This document shows, in pieces, positions 17,374 through 25,484 of a stretch of 64,000 nucleotides of DNA. The translations under genes and the position numbers were made by a program. The DNA is from DATDAH01 sp963792205 (GTDB taxonomy: Bacteria > Actinomycetota > Acidimicrobiia > Acidimicrobiales > DATDAH01). Under the pieces are notes generated by a model that saw nothing but the letters and a program-made list of their open reading frames with translations, was not told the origin of the DNA and ran no database searches. Location of the stretch: assembly GCA_963792205.1 (NCBI GenBank), contig CAWBVI010000002.1, forward strand, positions 806,001 to 870,000, given 5' to 3'. The first letter of the stretch is position 1. Every line of letters starts with the position of its first letter.

Positions 17374-17580
17374 GTCTGGTCGTCGACACGGGTTTCGGAT
17401 GCACGCGCCGTGCGTTCGAGCGAACCCGGAGGCGGAGGTGCCGGGCCGGGACCGGAGCCGGCCGGCCGGTGGGCGGGGCGGGACGGGCGGCTCAACGGTC
17501 AGCAGGCGACCGTGCAACCACTGCGCTGCCGAAGGCTCGCGGAGGGTCGGGCGCACCCGATCCCCGGTCGACTTGCGGCA
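17374..17580. other. Intergenic stretch without recognised gene
   Basis: About 200 bases between the dehydrogenase terminator and the micro-gene hairpin. Open frames here are Arg/Pro-rich, match no family I know and look like chance frames of high-GC DNA. I found no tRNA, tmRNA, SRP or RNase P signature on either strand. It could be the 3' part of a longer minus-strand RNA reading from the promoter at 17.7 kb. Confidence 0.4.
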
Positions 17581-17602
17581 CCGCCGGGGCGAACCCCGGC
17601 GG
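17581..17602 (-). terminator. UUCG-loop hairpin after the micro-ORF
   Basis: Minus strand reads CCGCCGGGG-UUCG-CCCCGGCGG: a perfect 9-base stem capped by the very stable UUCG tetraloop. It starts one base after the stop of the 13-codon ORF. No U tract follows. It could be a terminator, an attenuator or an RNA-stabilising end. Confidence 0.5.
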
Positions 17603-17603
17603 C

Positions 17604-17645
17604 TCAGCGGCCGGGTGGATCGCTCTCGTCCGACGACCTGACCAT
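17604..17645 (-). CDS. 13-codon micro-ORF with strong ribosome-binding site
   Basis: ATG at 17645 and TGA at 17606-17604 encode MVRSSDESDPPGR. A perfect Shine-Dalgarno AGGAGG (minus, 17658-17653) lies 7 bases upstream, one of the best in the window. Further upstream is a perfect -35 TTGACA with a possible -10, and directly downstream a UUCG hairpin, so promoter, operator-like repeat, ribosome site, ORF and terminator-like stem are packed into about 135 bases. The peptide has no signal sequence and no run of one amino acid that would mark a classical attenuation leader. Function unknown; it may be a leader peptide of a longer RNA. Confidence 0.35.
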   Translation of the reverse strand: MVRSSDESDPPGR

Positions 17646-17662
17646 GACCGGACCTCCTGGGT

Positions 17663-17686
17663 GTGAGGCGGGTTATCTCGCCTCAC
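17663..17686. promoter_or_regulatory. Operator-like inverted repeat at the micro-gene start site
   Basis: GTGAGGCG-N8-CGCCTCAC is a perfect 8-base inverted repeat placed just downstream of the candidate -10, covering the expected transcription start (near 17680). In DNA it looks like a repressor site; if transcribed whole it would be a 5' hairpin. Confidence 0.4.
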
Positions 17687-17714
17687 CCTCTACCCGCCGA
17701 GAGCACTCTGTCAA
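17687..17714 (-). promoter_or_regulatory. Candidate promoter of the micro-gene
   Basis: On the minus strand TTGACA (17714-17709) is followed after 16 bases by TAGAGG (17692-17687). The -35 is a perfect consensus, rare in this GC-rich window; the -10 fits the TAGRRT style of actinobacteria only partly. It lies 6 bases beyond the metH stop codon. Confidence 0.4.
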
Positions 17715-17720
17715 GGGGGC

Positions 17721-20312
17721 CTATCGGGCGACGAAGTACTTGGCGCGGGGGTGGTGACAGACGAGCGCGCAGGTCGTCTGCTCGGGCTGGAACTGGTATC
17801 CGGTCTCCTCGCTGACCTCGATGCCGAGACGGCCACCGTCGAGCAGCTCCCACGCCTTTTCGTTGTCGGCCAGCTCCGGGCAGGCGGGGTAGCCGAACGA
17901 GTAACGGCCGCCCCGGTACTTCTGGCGGAACAGCCCGTTCAGGTCGGGACCGTCCTCGTCGGCGAAGCCCCACTCCTCGCGGATGCGGCGGTGCCACAGC
18001 TCGGCCAGCGCCTCGGCCATCTCCACCCCGAGCCCGTGCAGCAGGAGGTAGTCCTGGTACCGGTCGGCGGCGAACAGCTCGGCGGCCCGCTCGCTCACGG
18101 CCGCGCCCATCGTGACGAGGTGGAACGCGGCGTAGTCGGCGTCGCCCGAGTCGATCGGGCGGAAGAAGTCGGCGATGCACAGGAACGGCTCGGCGCTCTG
18201 GCGGGGGAACGAGAACCGGGCCAGCTCGCCGGTGCGGGTCTCGTCCTTCCAGATGACGAGGTCGTCGCCGTCCTGGTTGGCCGCGAAGAAGCCGTAGGCC
18301 ACCTGGGGCACGAGGAGGTCGTCGGCCTTGGCGATGGCCATCTGCTCGCGCAGCACCGGACGGATGCGCTCCTTGAAGGCGGCGTCGTCCTCGCCGCCCT
18401 CGGGCCGGAACTGCCACTGGTTGCGGAAGAGCGCGGTCTCGTTGAGGTAGGCCGCGACCTCGTCGAGGGCCACACCCTTGACGAGGCGGCTGCCGAGGAA
18501 CGGCGGCTCGAAGACCGGGTTGTCGGTGGCGACCTCGGGTGAGCGGTCGGGCCGCGCCGCGGGTGGCTCGTCGTCGCGGGCGAAGCGCTCCTTGATCCGC
18601 GAGGGCACCCGCGACTCCGACGGAACCATGCCCCAGTCGCCCAGGTCGTCCCCCCGACGCCGGGACTCGCCCAGGCGGTCCATCACGTGGAGGCCCTCGA
18701 ATGCGTCCTTCCCGTAGAACAGGCGGCCCGCGTACACCTCGCGCAGGTCACGCTCGACGTAGGACCGGGTCAGCGCGGCGCCGCCGAGCATGACCGGGAT
18801 GTCGGCCAGGCCCTGGGCGTTCAGCTCCTCGAGGTTGTCCCGCATGATGAGCGTGCTCTTGACCAGCAGGCCGCTCATCCCGATGGCGTCCGCGCGCACG
18901 GCCTTGGCCTTCTCGATCATCTCGGTGATCGAGATCTTGATGCCGAGGTTGTGGACCTCGTAGCCGTTGTTGGTGAGGATGATGTCCACCAGGTTCTTGC
19001 CGATGTCGTGGACGTCGCCCTTCACCGTGGCCAGCACCAGACGGCCCTTGCCGGCGTCGTCGGCCTTCTCCATGTGCGGCTCGAGGTGGCGCACCGCCGC
19101 CTTCATCGTCTCCGCCGACTGGAGCACGAACGGGAGCTGCATCTCCCCGGAGGCGAAGAGCTCGCCCACGACCTTCATGCCCGCCAGCAGCGTGTCGTTG
19201 ATGATGTTCAGCGCCGGCGTGCCGCCGGCGAGCGCCTGGTCGAGGTCGACTTCGAGCCCGTCGCGGTCGCCGTCGATGATCCGCTGTGAGAGCCGCTGCT
19301 CGACCGGCCACCCCGACCGGTCCTCCTTCTCGACCTCGGTGGCCTCGACGTCCTCGAACATGGCCAGGAGGGCGTGGAGCGGGTCGTAGTCGGCGTTGGT
19401 GCCGTCACCGCCGGCCGTGCCCCGCCGGTCGAACACCAGGTCGAGCGCCACCTGGCGCTGCTCGTCGGGGATGCGGTTGAGGGGCATGATCCGCGCCGCG
19501 TGGACGATGGCGGAGTCGAGCCCCGCCTCGACGCACTCGTGGAGGAACACCGAGTTGAGGACGTGGCGGGCGGCGGGCTTGAGGCCGAAGCTGACGTTGG
19601 ACACGCCGAGGGTGGTGTGCACGCCGGGCAGCTCGGCCTTGATCCGCCGGATCGCCTCCATCGTGGCCAGGCCGTCCTTGCGGAGGTCCTCGTCGCCGGT
19701 GGAGAGCGGGAAGGTGAGGGCGTCGAAGATCAGGTCGGAGGGCTCGAGGCCGTAGCGCTCGGTGGCGATGTCGTGGATGCGGTGGGCGACCCGCAGCTTC
19801 CACTCGACGTCGCGGGCCTGGCCCTCCTCGTCGATGAGCAGGCAGATGGCGGCCGCGCCGTACTCCTTGCAGAGGGCGAACACCCGGTCGAGGCGAGAGC
19901 CGGGTTCCTCGCCGTCCTCGAGGTTGGCCGAGTTCAGGATGGCCCGGCCACCGACGTGCTGGAGCCCGGCCTCCATCACCTGGGGCTCGGTGGAGTCGAG
20001 CACGAGTGGCGCCGCCACCTGGGTCCCGAACCGGGAGGCGATCTCGTCCATGTCGACGGTGCCGTCGCGGCCCACGTAGTCCACGCAGACGTCGAGGACG
20101 TGGGCCCCCTCGCCGAGCTGCTCGCGCCCCATCAGGACGCAGGTGTCCCAGTCCTCCTCGAGCATGGCCTCCCGGAACTTCCTGGAGCCGTTGGCGTTGG
20201 TGCGCTCGCCGATGATCAGGAACGAGGTGTCCTGCTCGAACGGCACCGCGCTGTAGATGGAAGTGGCGCCCGGCTCGTGGACCGGCGTGCGGGGCGCGGG
20301 GGTCAGGTCGCG
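17721..20312 (-). CDS. metH: Methionine synthase, part 2: folate, B12 and activation modules (frameshifted)
   Basis: Second part (863 residues) of cobalamin-dependent methionine synthase. In order: pterin-binding module starting FLIIGERTNANGSRKFREAM, with a LNSANLEDGE region; cap helices; the B12-binding module with the cobalt-ligand motif VKGDVHDIGKN and GMSGLLVKST; and the activation domain ending CALVCHHPRAKYF. It is out of frame with part 1: removing one C from the CC at plus 20312-20313 joins ETL to RDLTPAPR and restores a 1168-residue protein of normal length. A GTG at 20357 could in principle start this part separately. Either a real mutation or a sequence error. Confidence 0.9.
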   Translation of the reverse strand, partial: RDLTPAPRTPVHEPGATSIYSAVPFEQDTSFLIIGERTNANGSRKFREAMLEEDWDTCVLMGREQLGEGAHVLDVCVDYVGRDGTVDMDEIASRFGTQVAAPLVLDSTEPQVMEAGLQHVGGRAILNSANLEDGEEPGSRLDRVFALCKEYGAAAICLLIDEEGQARDVEWKLRVAHRIHDIATERYGLEPSDLIFDALTFPLSTGDEDLRKDGLATMEAIRRIKAELPGVHTTLGVSNVSFGLKPAARHVLNSVFLHECVEAGLDSAIVHAARIMPLNRIPDEQRQVALDLVFDRRGTAGGDGTNADYDPLHALLAMFEDVEATEVEKEDRSGWPVEQRLSQRIIDGDRDGLEVDLDQALAGGTPALNIINDTLLAGMKVVGELFASGEMQLPFVLQSAETMKAAVRHLEPHMEKADDAGKGRLVLATVKGDVHDIGKNLVDIILTNNGYEVHNLGIKISITEMIEKAKAVRADAIGMSGLLVKSTLIMRDNLEELNAQGLADIPVMLGGAALTRSYVERDLREVYAGRLFYGKDAFEGLHVMDRLGESRRRGDDLGDWGMVPSESRVPSRIKERFARDDEPPAARPDRSPEVATDNPVFEPPFLGSRLVKGVALDEVAAYLNETALFRNQWQFRPEGGEDDAAFKERIRPVLREQMAIAKADDLLVPQVAYGFFAANQDGDDLVIWKDETRTGELARFSFPRQSAEPFLCIADFFRPIDSGDADYAAFHLVTMGAAVSERAAELFAADRYQDYLLLHGLGVEMAEALAELWHRRIREEWGFADEDGPDLNGLFRQKYRGGRYSFGYPACPELADNEKAWELLDGGRLGIEVSEETGYQFQPEQTTCALVCHHPRAKYFVAR

Positions 20313-20313
20313 G

Positions 20314-21228
20314 CAGCGTCTCGACGACGCGGCGGATGTGCTCGGGCCCGGTGCCACAGCAGCCCCCCACGACCTGGACGCCGAGCTCGGTGATGAAGCG
20401 CTTCTGGTGCTCGGCCAACTGGTCCGGGGTCAGGTCGTAGGCCATCTTCCCGTCGATCACCTGCGGGAGGCCGGCGTTGGGCAGGCACGAGATGGGCATG
20501 CGGGCGTGCTGGGACAGGTGGCGGAGGTGCTCGCCCATCTCGGCCGGGCCGGTGGCGCAGTTGAGGCCGATGATGTCGGGGCGCAGGGGGTCGACCGCGG
20601 CCAGGGCGGCACCGATCTCGGTGCCGGGCAGCATCCGCCCGGTCAGCTCGATGGTGACCTGGACCTGGACGGGCACCTCGCGGCCCTCGGCGGCCATGGC
20701 GCGGCGGGCGGCGACGACGGCGGCCTTCAGGCCGAGCAGGTCGTACTGGGTCTCGATGACGAGCAGGTCGACCCCGCCCTCGAGCAGGCCGCGGGCCTGC
20801 ACCTCGTAGGCGTCGCGCAGGTCCACGAACCCGATGTGGCCGAGCGACGGCATCTTGGTGCCCGGGCCGATCGAACCGGCGACGAAGCGCGGGTGGTCGG
20901 GGGTCGAGAAGTCGTCGACCACCTCGCGGGCCAGCCGGGCCGCGGCGACGTTGAGCTCGTGGGCCCGGTCGGCGAGGTCGTACTCGGCCAGGGGCACCGC
21001 GAAGGCGCCGAAGGTGTCGGTCTCCACGACGTCGCAACCGACCTCGAGGTAGGCGGCGTGGAACTGGCGGATCGCATCGGGCCGGGTCACGACGAGGATC
21101 TCGTTGCAGCCCTCCAGCTCGGGGCCGCCGAAGTCGTCGGCGTTCAGGTCGAGGCCCTGGAGGAAGGTGCCGGTGGCGCCGTCGTACACGACGACGCGCT
21201 CGTCCACCAGATCGAGGAACCGGGCCAT
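20314..21228 (-). CDS. metH: Methionine synthase, part 1: homocysteine module (frameshifted)
   Basis: First 305 residues of MetH: the homocysteine-binding (beta/alpha)8 module with YDGATGTFLQGLDL at the start and the zinc cysteines in GLNCATGP and GGCCGTGPEH. In the sequence as given the frame then runs on into unrelated Arg/Pro-rich codons until 19405, so the natural protein needs the one-base correction at 20312-20313. ATG 21228 lies 6 bases after a TAACCT box that itself overlaps the stop of the AI-2E gene, 9 bases upstream, so metH may be transcribed both from its own leaderless promoter and by read-through. Confidence 0.9.
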
Positions 21229-21234
21229 CCCCAG

Positions 21235-21240
21235 AGGTTA
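21235..21240 (-). promoter_or_regulatory. -10 box of leaderless metH
   Basis: Minus-strand TAACCT lies 6 bases before the metH ATG (21228) and includes the TAA stop of the upstream transporter gene. No B12 riboswitch can fit between the two genes. Confidence 0.45.
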
Positions 21241-22419
21241 CCGAGGGGGGTCGTCGCCTCCCGCGGACGTTTCCCGCTTCGCTTTCCTGCGCCCGACCAG
21301 ATCCCGCACCCGGTGGATGATGGACCGCGACGGCTTCTTCGCCCGGGAGCGGCCGGTGGCCTCCAGGTAGATGGCCTTTCCCGCCCCGAGCAGGGGGACG
21401 GCGACGAGCGCGCCGGGCACCCCGGCCACCGAGGCCCCGACGATGGCGCCGACCATGGTCGTCGGGGCTGACAGGTCGACCGCATCACCCACGATGATCG
21501 GGCTGAGGATGTGGTTCTCGAAGTTCAGGTAGAGGACGAAGGCGATGAGGCAGATCACGCCCGTCGTCGCCCCCTCGGTGAACCCGAGGAGGACGAACGG
21601 GGCGCCGGCCAGGAAGCCGCCGATCTGCGGGATGAGGCTGGCCACCGCCGCCCAGAGCCCGAGGAGCGGGGCGAGGGGCACGCCGAGGATCAGGCCCACG
21701 GTCAGCACGTAGAACCCGTGCAGCACGGCCACGAACAGGGAGCCGGCGAAGTACTTGCCGACGATGTCGTAGAACTGGCGGCCGGCCCGGTCGACGCGCT
21801 CGCGGTGTTGGGGCGGGGTCAGGCGCTGGAACGCTCCGACCAGACGGTCGCCGTCGAGCAGCAGGGAGATCACCACGAGGCCGGTGGCCATCGCCGCCAG
21901 CAGGCCCGAGAGGATGGATTCGGCCCGGTCGCCCAGGTTGGCGTCGGGGCCGGCCACGGTCTCGGGGAGGTCGTTGATCCAGTTCTCGACCTTCTGGGGC
22001 ACGTCGTTGCGCTCGAAGGTGTCGCCGACGAGGGGGAGGTCGTTGAGCTGGGCGACCACCTCGGGGAGGTCGTCGCCGAGGCTGCGGGCCTGCCGTGAGG
22101 TCTCCGGGCCGAGGAGGAGGGCGACCAGCCCGATGGCGACGAAGAACCCGATCAGCACCGCCCCGACCGCAACTCCCCGACGGACCGCCATGGCCTCCTG
22201 GATCCGGTCGACCAAGGGGTCCAGGGCCAGGGCCAGGAGGGTGCCGATGACCAGGTAGGTGAGCGTGCGGCTGGAGGCGCTGGCCACCGCGAAGACGGCG
22301 ACGAGGGCGACGACGCCGGCGCAGGCGAGGCCGGCGGAGCGCCAGTCGAGCTCGACCCGCAGGACGGCCTGAGGACCTGTTCGCGGTGCGACTGCCCCTC
22401 CCCGGTCGGCTTCGGCCAC
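21238..22419 (-). CDS. AI-2E/PerM family transporter
   Basis: 393-residue membrane protein of the AI-2 exporter/PerM family: two N-terminal helices (starting about residue 22), a soluble stretch of about 90 residues, then a C-terminal block of five to six helices containing the family motif GLWAAVASLIPQIGGFLAG and LNFENHILSPIIVG. A basic, Lys/Arg-rich tail follows. Members export small molecules or act in salt/osmotic responses; the substrate is unknown. GTG 22419 is chosen because TACCGT lies 6 bases upstream; the open frame beyond it is non-family sequence on the other gene's territory. Divergent twin at 22438. Confidence 0.85.
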   Translation of the reverse strand: MAEADRGGAVAPRTGPQAVLRVELDWRSAGLACAGVVALVAVFAVASASSRTLTYLVIGTLLALALDPLVDRIQEAMAVRRGVAVGAVLIGFFVAIGLVALLLGPETSRQARSLGDDLPEVVAQLNDLPLVGDTFERNDVPQKVENWINDLPETVAGPDANLGDRAESILSGLLAAMATGLVVISLLLDGDRLVGAFQRLTPPQHRERVDRAGRQFYDIVGKYFAGSLFVAVLHGFYVLTVGLILGVPLAPLLGLWAAVASLIPQIGGFLAGAPFVLLGFTEGATTGVICLIAFVLYLNFENHILSPIIVGDAVDLSAPTTMVGAIVGASVAGVPGALVAVPLLGAGKAIYLEATGRSRAKKPSRSIIHRVRDLVGRRKAKRETSAGGDDPPR

Positions 22420-22424
22420 GTGGT

Positions 22425-22431
22425 TACGGTA
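22425..22431. promoter_or_regulatory. Shared -10 region of two divergent AI-2E genes
   Basis: TTACGGTA contains TACGGT (plus, 22425-22430), 7 bases before the GTG at 22438, and TACCGT (minus, 22431-22426), 6 bases before the GTG at 22419. The two starts are separated by only 18 bases, so both genes are probably leaderless and their polymerases exclude one another. Confidence 0.5.
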
Positions 22432-22437
22432 GATCGG

Positions 22438-23505
22438 GTGGAAGGCCCGGCCGCGGACGCACCGAGCCTCCTCCGGTTCACGCCCGCGTCGGTGTTCCGG
22501 GCGGTGGCCATGGTCGCGGCCACCATCCTCGCCCTCACGATCTTCCGGGCCGCGACGCGTCCCCTGGGCTGGCTGGTCGTGGCCGCTGTCGGCGCGGCCC
22601 TGCTCGGGCCCGTGGTCATCTTCTTCCAGCGGTTCATGCGTCGCGGCCTGGCCGTCCTGGTGACCGTGCTCATCTCGGCCGCGCTCGTCGGTGGCGTCGC
22701 CTATGTCGTGGTCGAGGACCTCAGCAACCAGCTCGAGCGGGTGCAACGCCTCGCCCCCCGGGCCGCGGGTGAGGTCGAGCGCTCGGAGCGCTTCGGCGAG
22801 TTCGCCCGAGAGGTCGAGCTCCGTGACCGGGTCGACCGCTTCGTCGACGACCTGCCCGATCGCCTGCGCGGGGGGAGCGACGCCGCGGCGATCCAGTCGG
22901 CGGCCTCCCGCGGGGTGTCCTTCCTCATCACCTTCGTCCTCACGCTCTTCCTCCTGGCGTGGGGCCCCCGGTTCTTCGAGGGCGGGCTCGGCCAGATCTC
23001 GGATCCGGGCCGGCGCGATCGCACCCGGGAGGTCGTCCTCGCGACCTACGGCCGGTTCTGGCGCTACGTCGGGGCCACGCTCGGGCGGGCCGTGCTGGCC
23101 GGGGTGTTCACCTACGTGGTGGTCCGCGTGGCCGACGTCCCCGCGCCGGTGATGCTGGCGGTGTGGGTCGGCGCCTGGAGCATCGTCCCCGCGGTCGGGG
23201 TCGTCGTCGGTGCCCTCGCCGTCTGCCTCGTCGCCGTCACCCAGTCGTTCTCGTTGGCGGGATGGCTGCTCGTCCTCTTCGTCGGCTACCAGGTCTTCGA
23301 CGCCGTCGTGCTCGAGTCCCGCATCGATCGGTGGTCGTTGCACCTCGGCTCGTTCGGCACCTTCGTGGCCGCCGCCCTCGGCCTGGAGGCGTACGGCATC
23401 GGCGGGCTGATCGTGGCCACGCTGCTTGCCATGTTCGCCGCCGCGCTGGTGCGCACGATCAGCGCCGAGCACCTCGAGGTCCTGCCCGGGCCGGTCGACG
23501 TTTAG
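22438..23505 (+). CDS. AI-2E/PerM family transporter
   Basis: 355-residue relative of the divergent neighbour, with the same plan: two N-terminal helices, soluble middle part (RLAPRAAGEVERSERFGEFA region), C-terminal helical block with WVGAWSIVPAVGVVVGAL and VGYQVFDAVVLESRI. The similarity of the two proteins is in architecture rather than obvious recent duplication. Leaderless GTG start; TAG stop forms part of the next gene's -10 box. Substrate unknown. Confidence 0.85.
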   Translation: MEGPAADAPSLLRFTPASVFRAVAMVAATILALTIFRAATRPLGWLVVAAVGAALLGPVVIFFQRFMRRGLAVLVTVLISAALVGGVAYVVVEDLSNQLERVQRLAPRAAGEVERSERFGEFAREVELRDRVDRFVDDLPDRLRGGSDAAAIQSAASRGVSFLITFVLTLFLLAWGPRFFEGGLGQISDPGRRDRTREVVLATYGRFWRYVGATLGRAVLAGVFTYVVVRVADVPAPVMLAVWVGAWSIVPAVGVVVGALAVCLVAVTQSFSLAGWLLVLFVGYQVFDAVVLESRIDRWSLHLGSFGTFVAAALGLEAYGIGGLIVATLLAMFAAALVRTISAEHLEVLPGPVDV

Positions 23506-23508
23506 CCT
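23503..23508 (+). promoter_or_regulatory. -10 box of cobalamin adenosyltransferase gene
   Basis: TAGCCT lies 9 bases before the GTG at 23518; its first three bases are the stop codon of the upstream transporter. Confidence 0.4.
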
Positions 23509-23517
23509 CAACCGGGC

Positions 23518-24060
23518 GTGAGCATCTCCACCAAGAAGGGCGACGACGGGACGACCGGGCTCTTCTTCGGTGGCCGCGTGGCCAAGGACAGCCCGCGGCC
23601 CGCGGCCTACGGCGACGTGGACGAGGCCCAGGCCGCCCTGGGGATGGCCCGGGTCCAGGCGGGCGGTGAGCTGGCCGAGGTCCTGCTCGGGGTGCAGCGC
23701 GACCTCTGGGTGCTCATGGCCGAGCTGGCCACGGCCCCCGAGAACGCGACGAAGCTGGTCGACGGGCAGACCCGGACGACCGTGGCGATGGTCGACGCCC
23801 TCACCGATCACCTCGACGACTGGGAGGGGCGGTTCGAGGCCCCGACGGAGTTCGTGGTGCCGGGCGAGGAGCCGGTCGCGGCCGCGCTCGACGTGGCTCG
23901 CACGGTCGTCCGGCGGGCCGAGCGGGCGGCGCTGGGGGCCCTCGACGGCCAGCCGTCGCAGGTCGTGCCGTACCTCAACCGCCTGAGTGATCTGCTGTGG
24001 ACGCTGGCTCGCTGGCAGGAAGGCGAGTCCCGGACGACGAGATCGGTGGACGAGACATGA
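23518..24060 (+). CDS. Cob(I)alamin adenosyltransferase, PduO type
   Basis: 180-residue PduO-type ATP:cob(I)alamin adenosyltransferase, which makes adenosylcobalamin from ATP and reduced corrinoid. The N-terminal ATP loop TKKGDDGTTGLFFGG, the YGDVDEAQAALG helix, the VVRRAER arginine helix and the YLNRLSDLLWTLAR C-terminal motif are all present. The product is the cofactor of the methylmalonyl-CoA mutase encoded at 54.6-56.8 kb. Overlaps pepA by ATGA. GTG start preceded by a TAGCCT box. Confidence 0.92.
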   Translation: MSISTKKGDDGTTGLFFGGRVAKDSPRPAAYGDVDEAQAALGMARVQAGGELAEVLLGVQRDLWVLMAELATAPENATKLVDGQTRTTVAMVDALTDHLDDWEGRFEAPTEFVVPGEEPVAAALDVARTVVRRAERAALGALDGQPSQVVPYLNRLSDLLWTLARWQEGESRTTRSVDET

Positions 24061-25484
24061 GTCAGATCGAGTTCTCCGTCGGCGGGGCCGACACCGCCGA
24101 CGTGCTGGTGTCCGGGCTCACCGCCGAAGGCGTCGCCGACGCCCCGGACGGCCTCGGTGAGCACCTCGCCGGCCGGGGCTTCGAGGCCGAGCTGGGGAGC
24201 ACCGTGCTGGTGCCCCGGACCGACGGTGGGTCCCGGCTGGTGGTCGGCCTCGGCGAGGCGGAGACCGTGGATGCCCGCGCCGTTCGCCGGGCCGCGGCCG
24301 GCGCGTCCCGCGCGCTCGGTCACCACCGCACGGCCGCCACGACGCTGCTGGCCGATGCCGGCCGGGTGGATGCCGTGGGGGCCCAGGCCCTGGTCGAGGG
24401 CTTCGCCCTGGGCGCCTACCGCTTCGGCGAGTACAAGTCCGACTTCGAGCCCCACCTGCTCGAGTCCGTCGTGGTCGCCGACGACGGCGCCGATGTGGCC
24501 GACGGCCTGGAGCGGGGAGCTCGGGTCGCGGCCGCGGTGAACGCCGCCCGGGACCTCGTCAACGAGCCCGGAGGCTCGCTCACGCCGGCGCGGCTGGCCG
24601 AGCGGGCCGTCGCCCTCGGGGAGGCCGGAGGGGTGACGGTCGACGTGCTCGACAAGGCCGGCATCGAGGACGCCGGTCTGGGTGGCCTGCTCGGCGTCAA
24701 CCGGGGCTCGTTCCAGGAGCCGCGCTTCATCCGCATGACCCATGCGCCCGAAGGGGCCACGGCCCACGTGGTCCTCGTGGGCAAGGGCATCACCTTCGAC
24801 GCCGGCGGCCTGTCGATCAAGACCGCCGACGGCATGGTCGGCATGAACGGCGACATGGGCGGCGGGGCCGCCGTCATCGCCACGTTGTCGGCGGTCGCCG
24901 ACCTCGTGCCGGGGGTGAAGGTCACCGGTCTGGTGCCCGCCACCGACAACATGCTCGGCCCCGATGCCACCCGACCCGGCGACGTGCTCACCATCGCCGA
25001 CGGGACCACCGTCGAGGTGCTGAACACCGACGCCGAGGGCCGGTTGATCCTGGCCGACGGCCTGGCCCTGGCCTCGCGGGAGGAGCCCGACGCGATCATC
25101 GACCTGGCCACGCTCACCGGGGCGTGCATGGTCGCCCTCGGTCCCCGCATCGCCGGCCTGATGAGCAACGACGACGCCCTCGCCGATCGGGTGGCGGCCG
25201 CGGCGGCGACGGCGGGGGAGCCGGTGTGGCGGCTGCCGCTGCCGGACGACCTGAACAAGGACCTGAAGTCGAAGGTGGCCGACGTCAAGAACATCGGCAA
25301 GCGCTATGGCGGGGCGCTCACCGCCGGCCTCTTCCTGCAGCGCTTCGTCGGTGACGGCCTGCCCTGGGTCCACCTCGACATCGCCGGCCCGGCCTGGCTG
25401 GACGACGCCGACGGCGAGAACCCCGAGCACGCCACCGGCTTCGGCGTGCGCACCCTGCTCGAGCTGCTGGCCTCCTACGCCTGA
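24057..25484 (+). CDS. pepA: Leucyl aminopeptidase, M17 family
   Basis: 475-residue metallo-aminopeptidase acting in cytoplasmic peptide turnover. The N-terminal macro-like domain spans about 1-170; the catalytic domain shows VGKGITFDAGGLSIK (metal/catalytic Lys), MNGDMGGGAAVI and the M17 signature NTDAEGRLILADGL. ATG 24057 overlaps the previous stop, so the longer open frame upstream is not needed. The 3' end overlaps the convergent unknown gene by 10 bases. Confidence 0.93.
   Translation: MSQIEFSVGGADTADVLVSGLTAEGVADAPDGLGEHLAGRGFEAELGSTVLVPRTDGGSRLVVGLGEAETVDARAVRRAAAGASRALGHHRTAATTLLADAGRVDAVGAQALVEGFALGAYRFGEYKSDFEPHLLESVVVADDGADVADGLERGARVAAAVNAARDLVNEPGGSLTPARLAERAVALGEAGGVTVDVLDKAGIEDAGLGGLLGVNRGSFQEPRFIRMTHAPEGATAHVVLVGKGITFDAGGLSIKTADGMVGMNGDMGGGAAVIATLSAVADLVPGVKVTGLVPATDNMLGPDATRPGDVLTIADGTTVEVLNTDAEGRLILADGLALASREEPDAIIDLATLTGACMVALGPRIAGLMSNDDALADRVAAAAATAGEPVWRLPLPDDLNKDLKSKVADVKNIGKRYGGALTAGLFLQRFVGDGLPWVHLDIAGPAWLDDADGENPEHATGFGVRTLLELLASYA

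Noticed and set aside
17200..17556. 118-codon minus-strand frame at the end of the 2-hydroxyacid dehydrogenase gene
   Set aside because: Overlaps a well-supported gene and a terminator stem; Arg/Pro/Gly-rich with no motif.
17374..17720. tRNA, tmRNA, RNase P or SRP RNA in the 390-base gap
   Set aside because: No T-arm, CCA end, P4 core, SRP tetraloop domain or tag-peptide signature was found on either strand.
21229..21240. Cobalamin riboswitch upstream of metH
   Set aside because: Only 9 bases separate metH from the upstream gene, too little for any riboswitch.
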